NCBI GenBank assembly: GCA_003693705.1
Contig: RBZT01000127.1
Span: forward strand, 29,103 to 93,102
DNA length: 64,000 nt
Source: Polymyxa betae
Lineage: Eukaryota > Endomyxa > Phytomyxea > Plasmodiophorida > Plasmodiophoridae
Direction: 5' to 3'
The notes beneath the pieces were generated by a model. That model was not told the origin of the DNA. It ran no database searches and saw only the letters and a program-made list of their open reading frames with translations. Shown one piece after another: positions 22,733 through 32,111 of the stretch (its first letter is position 1; every line of letters begins with the position of its first letter). Position numbers and translations under genes: made by a program.

Positions 22733-23758
22733 TCAACTTTTTTTATCTGTTGTCTCATCGAGTACAGCTTCCAAGGATTGCTTACTCTTACGACAGTGCA
22801 CGATGTAGTTGTTGTCGAGATCATCGAATGAGAGCTGGAACTGACATCGGAGCGGGTCGAACACTATGCCAGCTTGACTGTGAACAGCCAGGCCAGCAGA
22901 TGTTGCCATGTCAGCTAATTGTGATGGCGTTATGAATTTATGCCAATCGTGTGTGCCTGAGAATCAGTGAGTTTGGCATCATTTCACACTGATTGAAAGC
23001 ACCAATTGGTACAATTCTCGTAATATATTCAGCCGCAATGATGGAAAGTAAATAAGATTTTGTAGTTCTGCTGATGGTTGATAAAAATAAATGCCCATCA
23101 TCCTATCAATATATCAACATTCCTTCCAGATTCTCATGCCATCGGATAACCTTCAATAATTTCTCAAGGCTGGATAAGAACTCTCTAGGATTATTGACAT
23201 GTTCGACAACTTCTAAACATGTCACAACATTGAATTTCTCTTCTTCCTTGATTATAAGGTTCTCAACTGTTCCATGATGATATCGCAGATTTTGATGCAA
23301 AACGGGATCGTTATGAGCGTGGTCCATAGCTGCCTCTATGGCTTCTTTGGATGCATCTAAACCTGTAACTTGAGCACCTAGTCGAGTTAAACTCTGAACA
23401 TCATGTTGACATAAGCAGAGAATAACCGAAAGCGAATTGTTCAACTTCTGTAAGGATACCAGCGCCACATCCAACATCTAGAACACGAAATCCCTCCATT
23501 GGATATGAAGAATGAACTTGATTTAAGGATTCTGTTATAAATTGTACCCTGGATGTATTCATGGCATGTAAAGGCCACCTTGGAGATATATTTAAACCAC
23601 ATCAATGATTGAATATCAGCTGAAACATACATTGGTCCATTGTACTGCCACCAGGTCGATGCAAGATCTGAGAACTTGCTGACCTCAGCCTTATCGACAG
23701 ATGAAGAGATCAAACGCCGGCCCAGGATTGGGACCAGGCGACCAGCTCGTGACACCAT
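22733..23758 (-). CDS. COQ3: Ubiquinone biosynthesis O-methyltransferase COQ3
   Basis: Exons 23758-23631, 23578-23446, 23393-23151, 23102-23003 and 22956-22733 join in phase to give 275 residues. The SAM-binding motif I, VLDVGCGAGILTE, ends at residue 87, followed by QVTGLDAS and the post-motif VTCLEVVEHV. GPMWPLHAMN and IGTHDWHKF (the latter across an intron) are COQ3 family marks. The enzyme performs both O-methylations of coenzyme Q synthesis on the matrix side of the inner mitochondrial membrane. The basic N terminus (MVSRAGRLVPILGRR) fits a mitochondrial targeting signal. Confidence 0.94.
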
Positions 23759-23910
23759 TATGGCATATATGTGTCAGACCAATCTATTTGAACTTTATAG
23801 ATGCACCATACCGTGACGCAGCAGATATTGATATCACACAATCAATTACAGACAGAAAATGAAATATCAATTGATTAATGTTCAAGCAAATAAAGTTTCA
23901 ATAAATGTAT

Positions 23911-24300
23911 TTAGATAAGAAGCTTCTCAATGGCGTCACGAAGAGGGTCAATTTGGGCCTTCAATTGCGAACCTTCATTGGTAAGAATGGAGCAGGCCAC
24001 AACAGGACGAGAGACACCACAAGCACGACCCAGAGCGTCCTTTGAAGCCACGAACACGTATGGGACATTCTTGTCTTCACAAAGAAGAGGAAGATGTAGA
24101 AGAATTTCCAAAGGTTCAGTATCAGCTGCCATGATGATCAACTCAGAGATACCACGATTCAAGGTTTTCGTGGCCTCGTTGGCACCTTTCTTGAGTTGCT
24201 TGTAATTAGCAGCTTGATTGACAACATCATGGATCAGGACAGTGAGATTGGCATCGGCCAAAGGGAATGCCTTAGGGTTTGGTTTCGAATCAATAGCCAT
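23911..24300 (-). CDS. SNU13: SNU13 / 15.5K RNA-binding protein (L7Ae family)
   Basis: The 129-residue intronless product matches the family along its whole length, with [15 protein letters not shown], the [12 protein letters not shown] strand and [10 protein letters not shown] loop. It binds kink-turns in U4 snRNA and box C/D snoRNAs, seeding both the U4/U6.U5 tri-snRNP and C/D snoRNPs. NHP2 is the closest alternative but the sequence agrees with SNU13 rather than NHP2. A separate 101-codon frame ends 19 bases upstream on the same strand. Confidence 0.97.
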   Translation of the reverse strand: MAIDSKPNPKAFPLADANLTVLIHDVVNQAANYKQLKKGANEATKTLNRGISELIIMAADTEPLEILLHLPLLCEDKNVPYVFVASKDALGRACGVSRPVVACSILTNEGSQLKAQIDPLRDAIEKLLI

Positions 24301-24319
24301 GATAATAAACTGATGTCGA

Positions 24320-24625
24320 TCACGATCGGTTCTGATTCACGACAGAGAATGGATTCTGAAGCTGAAAGGCGTTAGCGACACGAAGTCCATGACCAGATAG
24401 ATCTCCGATCACATTATTACGCACTCCGCCACGGACTTGCCTAAAAAAACTTCCGCGTTTTTTTTTTGTTCCAGTCTCAATAGTTTTAATAGATAAAGTA
24501 TAAACCCTACCGGTAGCTTCCTCAAATTCCTTGAAACTTTTTTGATATTTCACCCCATTGATAGATTTTCTTACGACATGATCACATAAGAATTGCGATA
24601 TTTTTTCACACCCACTGGCAGACAT
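24320..24625 (-). CDS. Doubtful small ORF upstream of SNU13
   Basis: This 101-codon frame starts MSASGCEK and is rich in Lys and Ser, with a GTKKKRGS basic patch. No family is recognised. It ends only 19 bases before the SNU13 start, leaving little room for a separate SNU13 promoter. It could be a real small gene, an upstream ORF within the SNU13 leader, or part of the disrupted island that begins here. Composition alone does not settle it. Confidence 0.3.
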   Translation of the reverse strand: MSASGCEKISQFLCDHVVRKSINGVKYQKSFKEFEEATGRVYTLSIKTIETGTKKKRGSFFRQVRGGVRNNVIGDLSGHGLRVANAFQLQNPFSVVNQNRS

Positions 24626-24744
24626 TCAACAATTCCATTGGGGGTCGTGATGCAAATTGGTGATGTCATTTGAATGATTTGATTATTGAAACTCACATTG
24701 GTTTATTCAAATCGACGAAATGGAGTTGTATGATATGATACAAT

Positions 24745-25180
24745 CTAATAGATCCGTTTTCTCCAATATAAAATCCATCCACTACATCCACTACATCCTT
24801 TGATATCGATATTTTTCGAACAGTCTCCACATAAATATTTATGGCAGCCTACACAGTGGGCTGTATCACTATATTTATATTCTTATAACAAATCTCACAT
24901 TCAGCATCATCTAATAATCGTGGCTTCAAATCAATGTTATAAAGATCTCTTTCAGACTCTCCAGAAAAGCATAGATTGTTATGGATTATCATAAAATCGT
25001 CTTTTTGTGATAATCCACTTAATCTAATAATTTTTTCGTCATGGCTAATGAATAGTACTAATTTCGGATACATTTTTGGGATAAATTCTAGATTATTTGG
25101 CTTTTTCTTTCGAAATTTTTACCGTCAATTACTTTGACGTTATAGCCGAGCCCAGATAGAATGCTGTAATTGTATTCCAT
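24745..25180 (-). pseudogene. Frameshifted RING-like zinc-finger ORF
   Basis: On the minus strand a Met frame starting at 25180 is interrupted after about 30 codons, within a five-A run near 25110, and resumes in another frame (25103 down to 24849). That frame ends in a stop directly after CEICYKN, and zinc ligands (CHKYLCGDC, then CSGC) continue in a third frame to 24745. Together the pieces show the C-x2-C ... C/H ... C-x2-C ... C-x2-C order of a RING-type finger. Two single-base frame changes make this a broken gene, or, less likely, assembly error. Compact intronless RING ORFs are common in large DNA viruses and mobile elements; origin is inference. Confidence 0.55.
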
Positions 25181-25300
25181 TTTACTTTATTTAAGCATTT
25201 TGCTTTGAAGTTGTTTTGGGAGTTGGTCTGGGGATTGTAGTGGCCGGCCAAATGAACTTCAGGAATGCATATGCGGACTCCGAATTGCAATTCAATTCAA

Positions 25301-25346
25301 TTCTGTGGGCTCTGTCTGACCCCTTCTGTGGGCTCTGTCTGACCCC
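25301..25346. repeat. Perfect 23-base tandem duplication
   Basis: The unit ttctgtgggctctgtctgac plus ccc occurs at 25301-25323 and again at 25324-25346 without a mismatch. It is GC-richer than its surroundings and lies about 105 bases before the start of the orphan 351-residue ORF, so a promoter role is possible but unproven. Confidence 0.9.
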
Positions 25347-25450
25347 TGTGCTCGTTGTTGTGAAGATTTCACTCACATTAAAACCGAACCTGGCATGACC
25401 TTGCTATCGTCATCCTAGTCCGCGTCAGCGTTCACCGGCCCTCTGTTGTT

Positions 25451-26506
25451 ATGGGTTTCTCCGCGGAAATTGCCAATGGGAACGAATGGTCAAGCAAAGA
25501 AATCCATACTTCCTTTCAATATGCAGAATACCTGCAGCGTCAAATTCATCACAACTTTGGTGGATCTTCACTAGTTCATGTTGGGTTCTTGTATCTATCA
25601 GTTGGACATGATTTTGGAAAATCAACAATTCGGTATATTATACTTGTTCCATTCTATGATCCATCTGAGGACTGCTACTACTTTAAAGTTAACAGCCCGT
25701 TCGTGTATATGCGTGGCTTTGCTGCAGTTGCAAGTTATGAATTCTTTAATCATTTGAAAGACAGTTGGGAACAGTATGCAAAAGAGCTGCCTCAAGGTGC
25801 AGGCCAAGATTCCCTGCTGAAATGCGCCCCTGTTCACATATACAAATTTGAAGGTAATGATGCGAAGAAGCTGGAATATTGCCCAAGTACAAAATCTCCT
25901 AACGATTTCCTGAGTATCTATGATAGTTTCCTTGAGTTCGGGATTCATGGTCCCAGGAATGTTCAAGATGCTATCAGATCTCTTCCTGATTCATTCGACT
26001 ACAGGGAATTTCAATGTCTTGTGGAAAATGCTGTGTACGAGGCCGATGACGCTCTTACAAAACTGAAGGAATGTGTTGAGAGCTATCGCCAGACCTGTCG
26101 AAGTTTCTCATTTCCAACCTTCCAGCTTGAGATTAAGAATCCGATGGATGGTCATTTGCCCTTTCCTGTTAAGAATTTAAGGGTGATCGTCGATGAAACT
26201 GGAAATAGAGTTGGCCCCAGCTCGAATAGCTGCAACGAAGTGTACATCAAGGCTGCTGCAGCAGAGCCTCCCACCTTAATTCACTTGGATTGTATTTGGT
26301 CGCTTTTGTTGAAAAACCTGCCCGATAATTTAAAAACAGACCTCAAAAACAAGAAAGTATTCGAACAGATTATTAAAGCTTACAACGATTTGAAAGTTAA
26401 GTATACATCATGCAAAGCTATATTATCAATATACAAAAGTTTAATGGGTAAAAGGATCATACGATTAGAATGCATCCGAATCGCCAGAGGACATACCAAT
26501 CAATAA
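25451..26506 (+). CDS. Orphan intronless 351-residue protein
   Basis: The frame is open for 351 codons without introns, in a region where most genes are split, and starts MGFSAEIANG. It has aromatic-rich N-terminal strands (residues about 40-100, for example RYIILVPFYDPSEDCYYF) and a Lys-rich helical C terminus. No transmembrane segment, signal peptide or known motif was recognised. The gene sits between the RING relic and the helicase relic, so it may belong to the same insertion or be a fast-evolving host gene. I do not assign a function. Confidence 0.6.
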   Translation: MGFSAEIANGNEWSSKEIHTSFQYAEYLQRQIHHNFGGSSLVHVGFLYLSVGHDFGKSTIRYIILVPFYDPSEDCYYFKVNSPFVYMRGFAAVASYEFFNHLKDSWEQYAKELPQGAGQDSLLKCAPVHIYKFEGNDAKKLEYCPSTKSPNDFLSIYDSFLEFGIHGPRNVQDAIRSLPDSFDYREFQCLVENAVYEADDALTKLKECVESYRQTCRSFSFPTFQLEIKNPMDGHLPFPVKNLRVIVDETGNRVGPSSNSCNEVYIKAAAAEPPTLIHLDCIWSLLLKNLPDNLKTDLKNKKVFEQIIKAYNDLKVKYTSCKAILSIYKSLMGKRIIRLECIRIARGHTNQ

Positions 26507-26593
26507 ATAAAGCCGAAATAATGTCTCAGTGAATGCAATTTTAGTTATTAGACTAATATAGATATTTACTCATTTCTACAATCTCAGAATTCG

Positions 26594-26964
26594 ATGGCTC
26601 TACTCCATCCATTTCAAGTGAAAAGGTCAGAGGTTTTAAAACGTAAAAGGAGTATCAACGAAAGTATCAAGCAAACCGTCGTCAAGAACTTAAACATCTT
26701 CGTATTGATTTTGATGAAGCTCATGATGTCATAGCTGAACTATTGGTTGAAAATGAATCTGAAAAGGAAATTATTGCATTGCAACATCAATATCACGAAG
26801 ACGATGATGATGACCAACCAGTTCACCCAGAGACGCAGAACGACTGTCATTTGAATTCAAACAATACCATAGATTTTAGTATTACTATCGATAACGAAAC
26901 AGTTAAAACAAACAAGAAGCGTCGTCATAATGAGCTCGAACAGCTGCTTAATGACATAAATTGA
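26594..26964 (+). pseudogene. Frameshifted small charged ORF
   Basis: A Met frame beginning at 26594 gives a basic start (MALLHPFQVKRSEVLKRK); from about 26655 the coding-like signal switches frame and continues to 26964 as a charged, coiled-coil-like segment with an Asp run and a basic KTNKKRR motif. The switch falls at an AAAA run, so a single-base indel is likely. An alternative is a very short intron. No family is recognised; location within the 24.3-27.9 kb island suggests a mobile-element gene. Confidence 0.4.
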
Positions 26965-27021
26965 CACAATTACTCATTTACTAATCATATCTTTAATGAC
27001 TCCAAATATTCAATATCCTCT

Positions 27022-27740
27022 TCAATATGTATCACATCGCTGACTAATCTTTTCTCCATGAACTGTTTTCCTTACTCTGAATTTACCTCTCTCGTAAGTA
27101 ATATCCTTTGGAAGCGACATCCTAACGATTTGCTCTTTGAACTCCTCTGTCGCTGGCACTTCGAGGTCGTTCATCTTGTGGTTAAAGTGCTTGTTGAACA
27201 GCTCTTCGTCTCGTTCTATAGCATCGTGAATCTTTAGTCGTTCATAGCGATTGGCATTCCGTCGAAGACACACCAGCATACAACACATTCAATCTGGATT
27301 ATCAATGTCCTTCCACCCCTAAGACGTGTTGTTTGATTCTTTCAACGTCATTCGTCTGACCATGATACTTTCTATTGACTGTATAAATGCATTTCATCTC
27401 CTTATTTTTGATCCTAAGGACTTGGGGTTCTTACTTCGCTGAATATACGCTTGGAAAAGTAACACCTTTGAATTCCTCATAATCAACATGGATGTATTCA
27501 AATTTCGTAGCACGACTCAGCATTGTATAGACATCTCGATTGTTGATAACACGTCCTCCAATTAAATGACAATTCAAGAAGCAGTTGTAATGGTTAGCAG
27601 CTGTTCGTCCTTGATATTTATACATGGTGATGCCGTTGGCCAACTCCAAATGATTCCTGAATGCGAACCACCCATCGATCTCATTCCCCTTATATGATAA
27701 TCTAATCTGACCGCCTGCCAATAACGAGGCAAGCGAATCT
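27022..27740 (-). pseudogene. Decayed SF1 helicase C terminus with GIY-YIG-like nuclease
   Basis: Reading 27721 down, a frame carries YKYQGRTAANHYN and DVYTMLSRATKFEYIHV, the last two helicase motifs of Pif1/RecD-type superfamily-1 enzymes. After a stop at 27431 the same frame continues with CIYTVNRKYHGQTNDVERI, which resembles a GIY-YIG endonuclease core, until another stop. A second frame (27288-27022) follows with RYERLKIHDAIERDEELFN and ends in ERGKFRVRKTVHGEK, resembling an AP2-like DNA-binding strand. The upstream helicase motifs (Walker A and B) are missing, so this is a truncated, multiply interrupted relic of a replicative mobile element or virus. Confidence 0.65.
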
Positions 27741-28002
27741 ACAGCAGAATAAAGGATCTCCTCTCATATAACAGAACTCGTGTATTAATCATAACTTGAG
27801 AACTTATTCAATGTGAGATACACAATGTTATTCTGTAGTATCGCTTAACACCCAATATTGAATATTCATTGGCAAGCAGAACGAAATTCATATGACTTCC
27901 GATACGATCCTCCGATATAATCATCAATTCATGGGTCAAACCACATCATAATTAAATCGTATGATCTTTTGAATCAGGTCTTGTTGTATCATTGATATAA
28001 TC

Positions 28003-28359
28003 ATGTCAAAAGAACAAGCATGTATGGCTGCTAATATGTGTGTATTCTTCACATTATTGGTACTAATATTAGCTGTCTATATTCCAAATACATTACGAAC
28101 TGAACAAGGAATTCAACAAGCTGCCAAAGCAGCATTAGAAAACATTCATCAAGAATCGGTAATACTATCCAGTTCACAACATCTATTATCACAAGTTCGA
28201 TATGATATTCTGAAATGGAAATTTCAAGATTTTCAAACTCGATTCTCGACATCTAACGTTTTAAAGAAGCCTGAATTGCAGCAATCAATTGAAGATCAGA
28301 AGACACTTTTGTCTCAACTTGAAGCTCGTCTTTCAAACAATAAAGAAGCCCATAGTTAG
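28003..28359 (+). CDS. Small single-pass membrane coiled-coil protein
   Basis: This intronless 118-residue frame starts MSKEQACMAANMC. A hydrophobic helix at about residues 13-28 (VFFTLLVLILAVYIP) could anchor the protein, and the rest (residues 35-115) is a Gln/Leu/Glu-rich predicted coiled coil. The arrangement resembles small tail or signal-anchored organelle proteins, but no family is recognised. The short length leaves some doubt that it is a gene. Confidence 0.55.
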   Translation: MSKEQACMAANMCVFFTLLVLILAVYIPNTLRTEQGIQQAAKAALENIHQESVILSSSQHLLSQVRYDILKWKFQDFQTRFSTSNVLKKPELQQSIEDQKTLLSQLEARLSNNKEAHS

Positions 28360-28525
28360 ATGATTGTACATACAGGATATATACCTGTAGCAGAGTCAAA
28401 GATTTTTGAAAAATTCTAATATATCTGATATTGATGAATGGCTAATAGAAATGAATATTTGATGAATGGTTAATAGAAAAGTAAACATAACGGTCGTCTA
28501 ATAAATGATTGTGGTTATATTGATT

Positions 28526-28948
28526 TCAATCAGTTTTGGAGATCTGCATGGCATCACCAGCACCAGGAGCCTTCTTAACGACTTTACTGGCCTTAAGAGA
28601 CTTGTTCAATTTGTTATAACGAGCAACAGCATAGTTAGCTAGATCAACCCGATAGTAAGATCCAGCCAGCTCCTTACGAACAGCACAGGCAGACTTCTCC
28701 TTCTTCAGAATCATAGCGGCCTTCAGCTTTGATGGGAATCGCGCCGATTTCGTGCGCTTCTTGTTCATGACGACGTTGCCATCGACGACAGAAACATCCA
28801 GAGCCTTCTTGTTGCAGAGACCAGAGAATTTACGAGAATTAACATTGAGAACATTGTAGGGTTCATTGGTTAATGTGATGCCATTGTTCTTGTACAAGAA
28901 CGAAGACGAGTTCTTAACAATGTTCCAGACTACCTCCGAGTTCGACAT
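28526..28948 (-). CDS. RPL28: 60S ribosomal protein eL28
   Basis: The 140-residue intronless product matches eL28 along its length, with SEVVWNIVKNSSSFL at the N terminus and KFSGLCNKKALDV and RVDLANYAVARYNKLN blocks. eL28 belongs to the large cytosolic subunit. It is absent from budding yeast but kept in animals, fission yeast and early-branching fungi, which agrees with the inferred lineage. Codon use is biased as in uL2. Confidence 0.95.
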   Translation of the reverse strand: MSNSEVVWNIVKNSSSFLYKNNGITLTNEPYNVLNVNSRKFSGLCNKKALDVSVVDGNVVMNKKRTKSARFPSKLKAAMILKKEKSACAVRKELAGSYYRVDLANYAVARYNKLNKSLKASKVVKKAPGAGDAMQISKTD

Positions 28949-28959
28949 GATATCAGGAA

Positions 28960-29278
28960 AGATGTGATAAACCTCAACGATAGAGATAGAGAGGACAGAA
29001 TCTAATCAAAGTCCGTGACGGACTCCGATATATTATTCATCTAACTATATGATCACCTCTAATATATTTCATCAATACAATCCAATTTATACACGATTAT
29101 TCTGTTCCTTATTCCCATCAGCACAGCTATACGAGATATTTGTCAATTCCACCTAAAACCTGCTATTCTAAACTTAATTCATGCAGATTGTAGCTTTTAT
29201 AAACAGTCTTGTATGTTATTTAGGTGGAAATGTCCCATACAGACTGATATTAACTTTCATTTTATATCAGAATATTTA
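28960..29278. other. Intergenic region
   Basis: About 320 bases between the eL28 start and the REX4 stop, both minus strand. No coding frame or structured element was recognised; it should contain the eL28 promoter. Confidence 0.5.
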
Positions 29279-30166
29279 TTAAGCCTTCTTCTTAGTTTTC
29301 ATTTTCAGTACTCGTTTTTGCTGCTGGCTCAGTGCGATTCGCTTCTCCCATTTAACACTGAACTTTCTATAAAGGGCTAGAGCAGCTCGAGCATCTTCAA
29401 CAGAATTATGTGCTCCTTCCTGGATCTCCAAATCCAGATGTTCTTTCGACAAATGTTTTAGCGACTTTAACCCGACCTGGCTTACTATCCTAATATTATG
29501 TTGAATTTCAGCAATAGTAATAATATATCAGCAATATAATATACCTGCTGGTCGTATCTCGAATCAGATGATTTGGATGAGAAAGCATTAATGCTTTAAG
29601 ATCCGAACGAATTGCATGACCAACTAGAATACGTCCATTAATAATATCAGCAACTTTCTGTTGTACATCTTTAAAGCATGGTGCTTGAAGTAAATCACCA
29701 CGACCAATACCGCTGAATTTAGTTCGATGATCTGTAATAGCTTCCATTGGTTTAACTAATGTATCTAATAAAAGCTCTCCATGAAAGTTTACAATTGATA
29801 CCCTTGCCAAGGCATCACGTCTTGTTGATGGTCCAACTCCAACCATTTCACAATCGATAGCGAGAACTGACGTTAGACTCGCCTTTCTATTCAACAGATT
29901 AATTGCTGAAATGAGAAAATGTGTGAAAGTTACGGTTGAAGGTTAGGCTCAAGGGTATCGAGGCCTTTCTCGTTGCGTATAAGTTCACAGATGACATCTG
30001 AGCTGGTGTTAGATTTAATGTTAGAAATAGGTTTCTGGGAAATGCTGCATGATGGAGATACTGGCTTCGATTTAGTTGATTTAGCATAACTGGAGGGAAC
30101 CTTCGGCTTTCTGGATTTCTTCAAACTTTTCTGGATTTTCGCCCAGTTTGAATCTAGCTTGGTCAT
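29279..30166 (-). CDS. REX4: REX4-type DEDDh 3'-5' exonuclease
   Basis: Exons 30166-29934, 29886-29545 and 29489-29279 join in phase into 261 residues. After a basic, Ser-rich N terminus the DEDDh exonuclease fold shows AIDCEMVGVGP (D89, E91), GHAIRSDLKAL (D173) and HNSVEDARAAL (H219, D224), all catalytic acids and the histidine being present. The order and spacing fit REX4/ISG20L2 proteins, which trim rRNA processing intermediates in the nucleolus. The C terminus is a run of Lys and Arg (KMKTKKKA), a likely nucleolar signal. Confidence 0.9.
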
Positions 30167-30451
30167 AACTCAAGTAGCAATGATTAAAGAAATCTCAGAA
30201 ATTTCCAAATTGAAACAGATTCACGAGTTGAAATGACATCGCTGTCATCAAGTCCGCAGTTCCGCACTTTTTCCCAGAAATTTTCCAATATTTGCGCACA
30301 TATGAATGATACTGTCCTACTGTGTGATAAAAGAGAATTGCGCGCCCTTTTATCCCGATATGACCTTTGTATACTAATTTTTACATCTCATCATTAACAT
30401 ATCCTCGAGGTCTTATTAGGGCACATCGTGTCCATCATAATTCCTTAGTCT

Positions 30452-32014
30452 ATGCCCAGAGCGTCACCACCCGATAATGCTGGGGCATTTGTCAGCCGTC
30501 GTGACCGTCCCGAACACCAACAGCGTCGTGCTGGTACCGGGCGCCAGATTACCAGCCGGGATTTCGGCGTGCTCGGGCGTCACACCGGTGTTCGTTTGCA
30601 GCAGACGACGAAGGATTTGGAGGGCTTCGACGACTTAGATCAGGCATGGAATTCTGATAACGATGTTGATCAAGAGAATGCTGGCGCCGTCCAGAATCGC
30701 TCTTCGTTATTTCCTGAATCCCCTTTGTCCATGTCTACAGCCCCGAACGAGCCTGAACCCGCAATTGCTGCAAAGAAGCTGGAATTTGATGGTGACCAGA
30801 ATGAAGACCAGACTGCAGATCTTCCTGATTCACAGCCAGCCAGTGAAAGCGAACCTGAATCTGAACCTGAAGCACCAGAACCAGTTAAAACCAAACCTGT
30901 AGCTTCTCGCACCAAGCAGAATGCCAACAAATCGTCTGAGACTGTGAAGAAAGCATCCAAAAAAGGGAAGAGTAAATCTTCGCCATCCGAAGTTGCTAAG
31001 AAGCCTTCGAAAAAGAATTCGGCGAACGAAGGAGCGAAGAAGAGGAAAGAAAGGGCCTCGAATAAATCTCGTAGTAGTCCTTTGGACAAGAGATTGAGTC
31101 CTGCTAATATCAGTATAGAGAATGATGAAAATGAAGAACCAGTTCAAGACACAGTTGAAGATTCAGGCAGCTTTACTGAAGACGAGACTGTCAAGGATTC
31201 TCCTGTTGCTGAAATTCCAAAACAATCAAAGAAGGTTCAATCTAAACAGCCTAAAACCAAGAAAGCGGCTTCAACTAAAACGAAGCGCCGACAGACGTTG
31301 GTTATTATTGATGAGGCTCAACAATCTGGCCTTTTGGATGAAGAGACCATGGTTATCGAGAACGATAAACTCGTCAGACGCAGTCAAAGAGCTCGTTGTA
31401 AACCTGTCGCTTTCTTTCAATGCGAACAGCCGAATTATATTCGGGGTCCCGGCGGTCTGTTTACACTTGATCGTGAGAAAGTCGTCATCAAGCACGTTTC
31501 GACACCACCAGCTCCACCGGCTCGTCGTATTCGTCAGAAGCGGCGTCGACCTAAATCCTGGGATGAGAGCTCTGATGAAGAAGAAGAGCTGTTGCCATTG
31601 TTTGGTGAAACCAAAGTGATTGGTCCGAATGGTAAAGAGCGACGTCAGATTGTTGCTGTTCGTGCTTCGGATCATGCAATGAGTAAAATCACGACCAAAC
31701 CGCCAGCTGGAGAAAAGGCGCAGAGTAAGGATTTGATACCGACCGTTTGTAAATTTGAGGGACTTGATCGGGTTTCTACTGGAATTATACGAATTCCTGC
31801 ATCAGGACAGAAATATGCAGAGACGTCATCCAGGACAGAGGTTTTCTTTGTGGCTTCCTGCGAACGAAATTCATTGCTCGTAAAGATTAATAATAACGAA
31901 TTCAAGCTGAGCAAAGGTGATACATTTATGGTTCCAGAAAAGAACTCGTACACGATAAAGAATGTGTCTGGACGTAAACAGGCCGACTTATTCTTTTCTG
32001 CCAACAGAGATTAA
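30452..32014 (+). CDS. MIF2: Inner-kinetochore protein CENP-C / Mif2
   Basis: The 520-residue intronless product has a long disordered, Lys/Glu/Ser-rich middle, a CENP-C motif near residues 308-328 (RRSQRARCKPVAFF) and a C-terminal cupin fold (about 423-520) with EVFFVASC and SKGDTFMVPEKN strands. CENP-C binds CENP-A nucleosomes through the motif and dimerises through the cupin, linking centromeric chromatin to the outer kinetochore. The middle contains repeated Glu-Pro-rich and SKK-rich segments. The divergent start, about 285 bases from the REX4 start, suggests a shared promoter region. Confidence 0.93.
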   Translation: MPRASPPDNAGAFVSRRDRPEHQQRRAGTGRQITSRDFGVLGRHTGVRLQQTTKDLEGFDDLDQAWNSDNDVDQENAGAVQNRSSLFPESPLSMSTAPNEPEPAIAAKKLEFDGDQNEDQTADLPDSQPASESEPESEPEAPEPVKTKPVASRTKQNANKSSETVKKASKKGKSKSSPSEVAKKPSKKNSANEGAKKRKERASNKSRSSPLDKRLSPANISIENDENEEPVQDTVEDSGSFTEDETVKDSPVAEIPKQSKKVQSKQPKTKKAASTKTKRRQTLVIIDEAQQSGLLDEETMVIENDKLVRRSQRARCKPVAFFQCEQPNYIRGPGGLFTLDREKVVIKHVSTPPAPPARRIRQKRRRPKSWDESSDEEEELLPLFGETKVIGPNGKERRQIVAVRASDHAMSKITTKPPAGEKAQSKDLIPTVCKFEGLDRVSTGIIRIPASGQKYAETSSRTEVFFVASCERNSLLVKINNNEFKLSKGDTFMVPEKNSYTIKNVSGRKQADLFFSANRD

Positions 32015-32111
32015 TTCAATATTTAATCGAGACTGGCGAGCCGTTGGCCGTTTTTGAATGAAATAAAGTTGGATTAGGTTCGCTTCGGGCGTACCATTGA
32101 TTGTGATAAAG

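Noticed and set aside
23738-23751. A 14-base string shared by the 18345 hairpin and the COQ3 start (gaccagctcgtgac)
   Set aside because: Shared 14-mers are expected by chance in 64 kb, and one copy is ordinary COQ3 coding sequence.
30670-31089. 139-codon minus-strand frame across CENP-C
   Set aside because: It is an antisense shadow of the Lys/Glu/Ser-rich disordered region.
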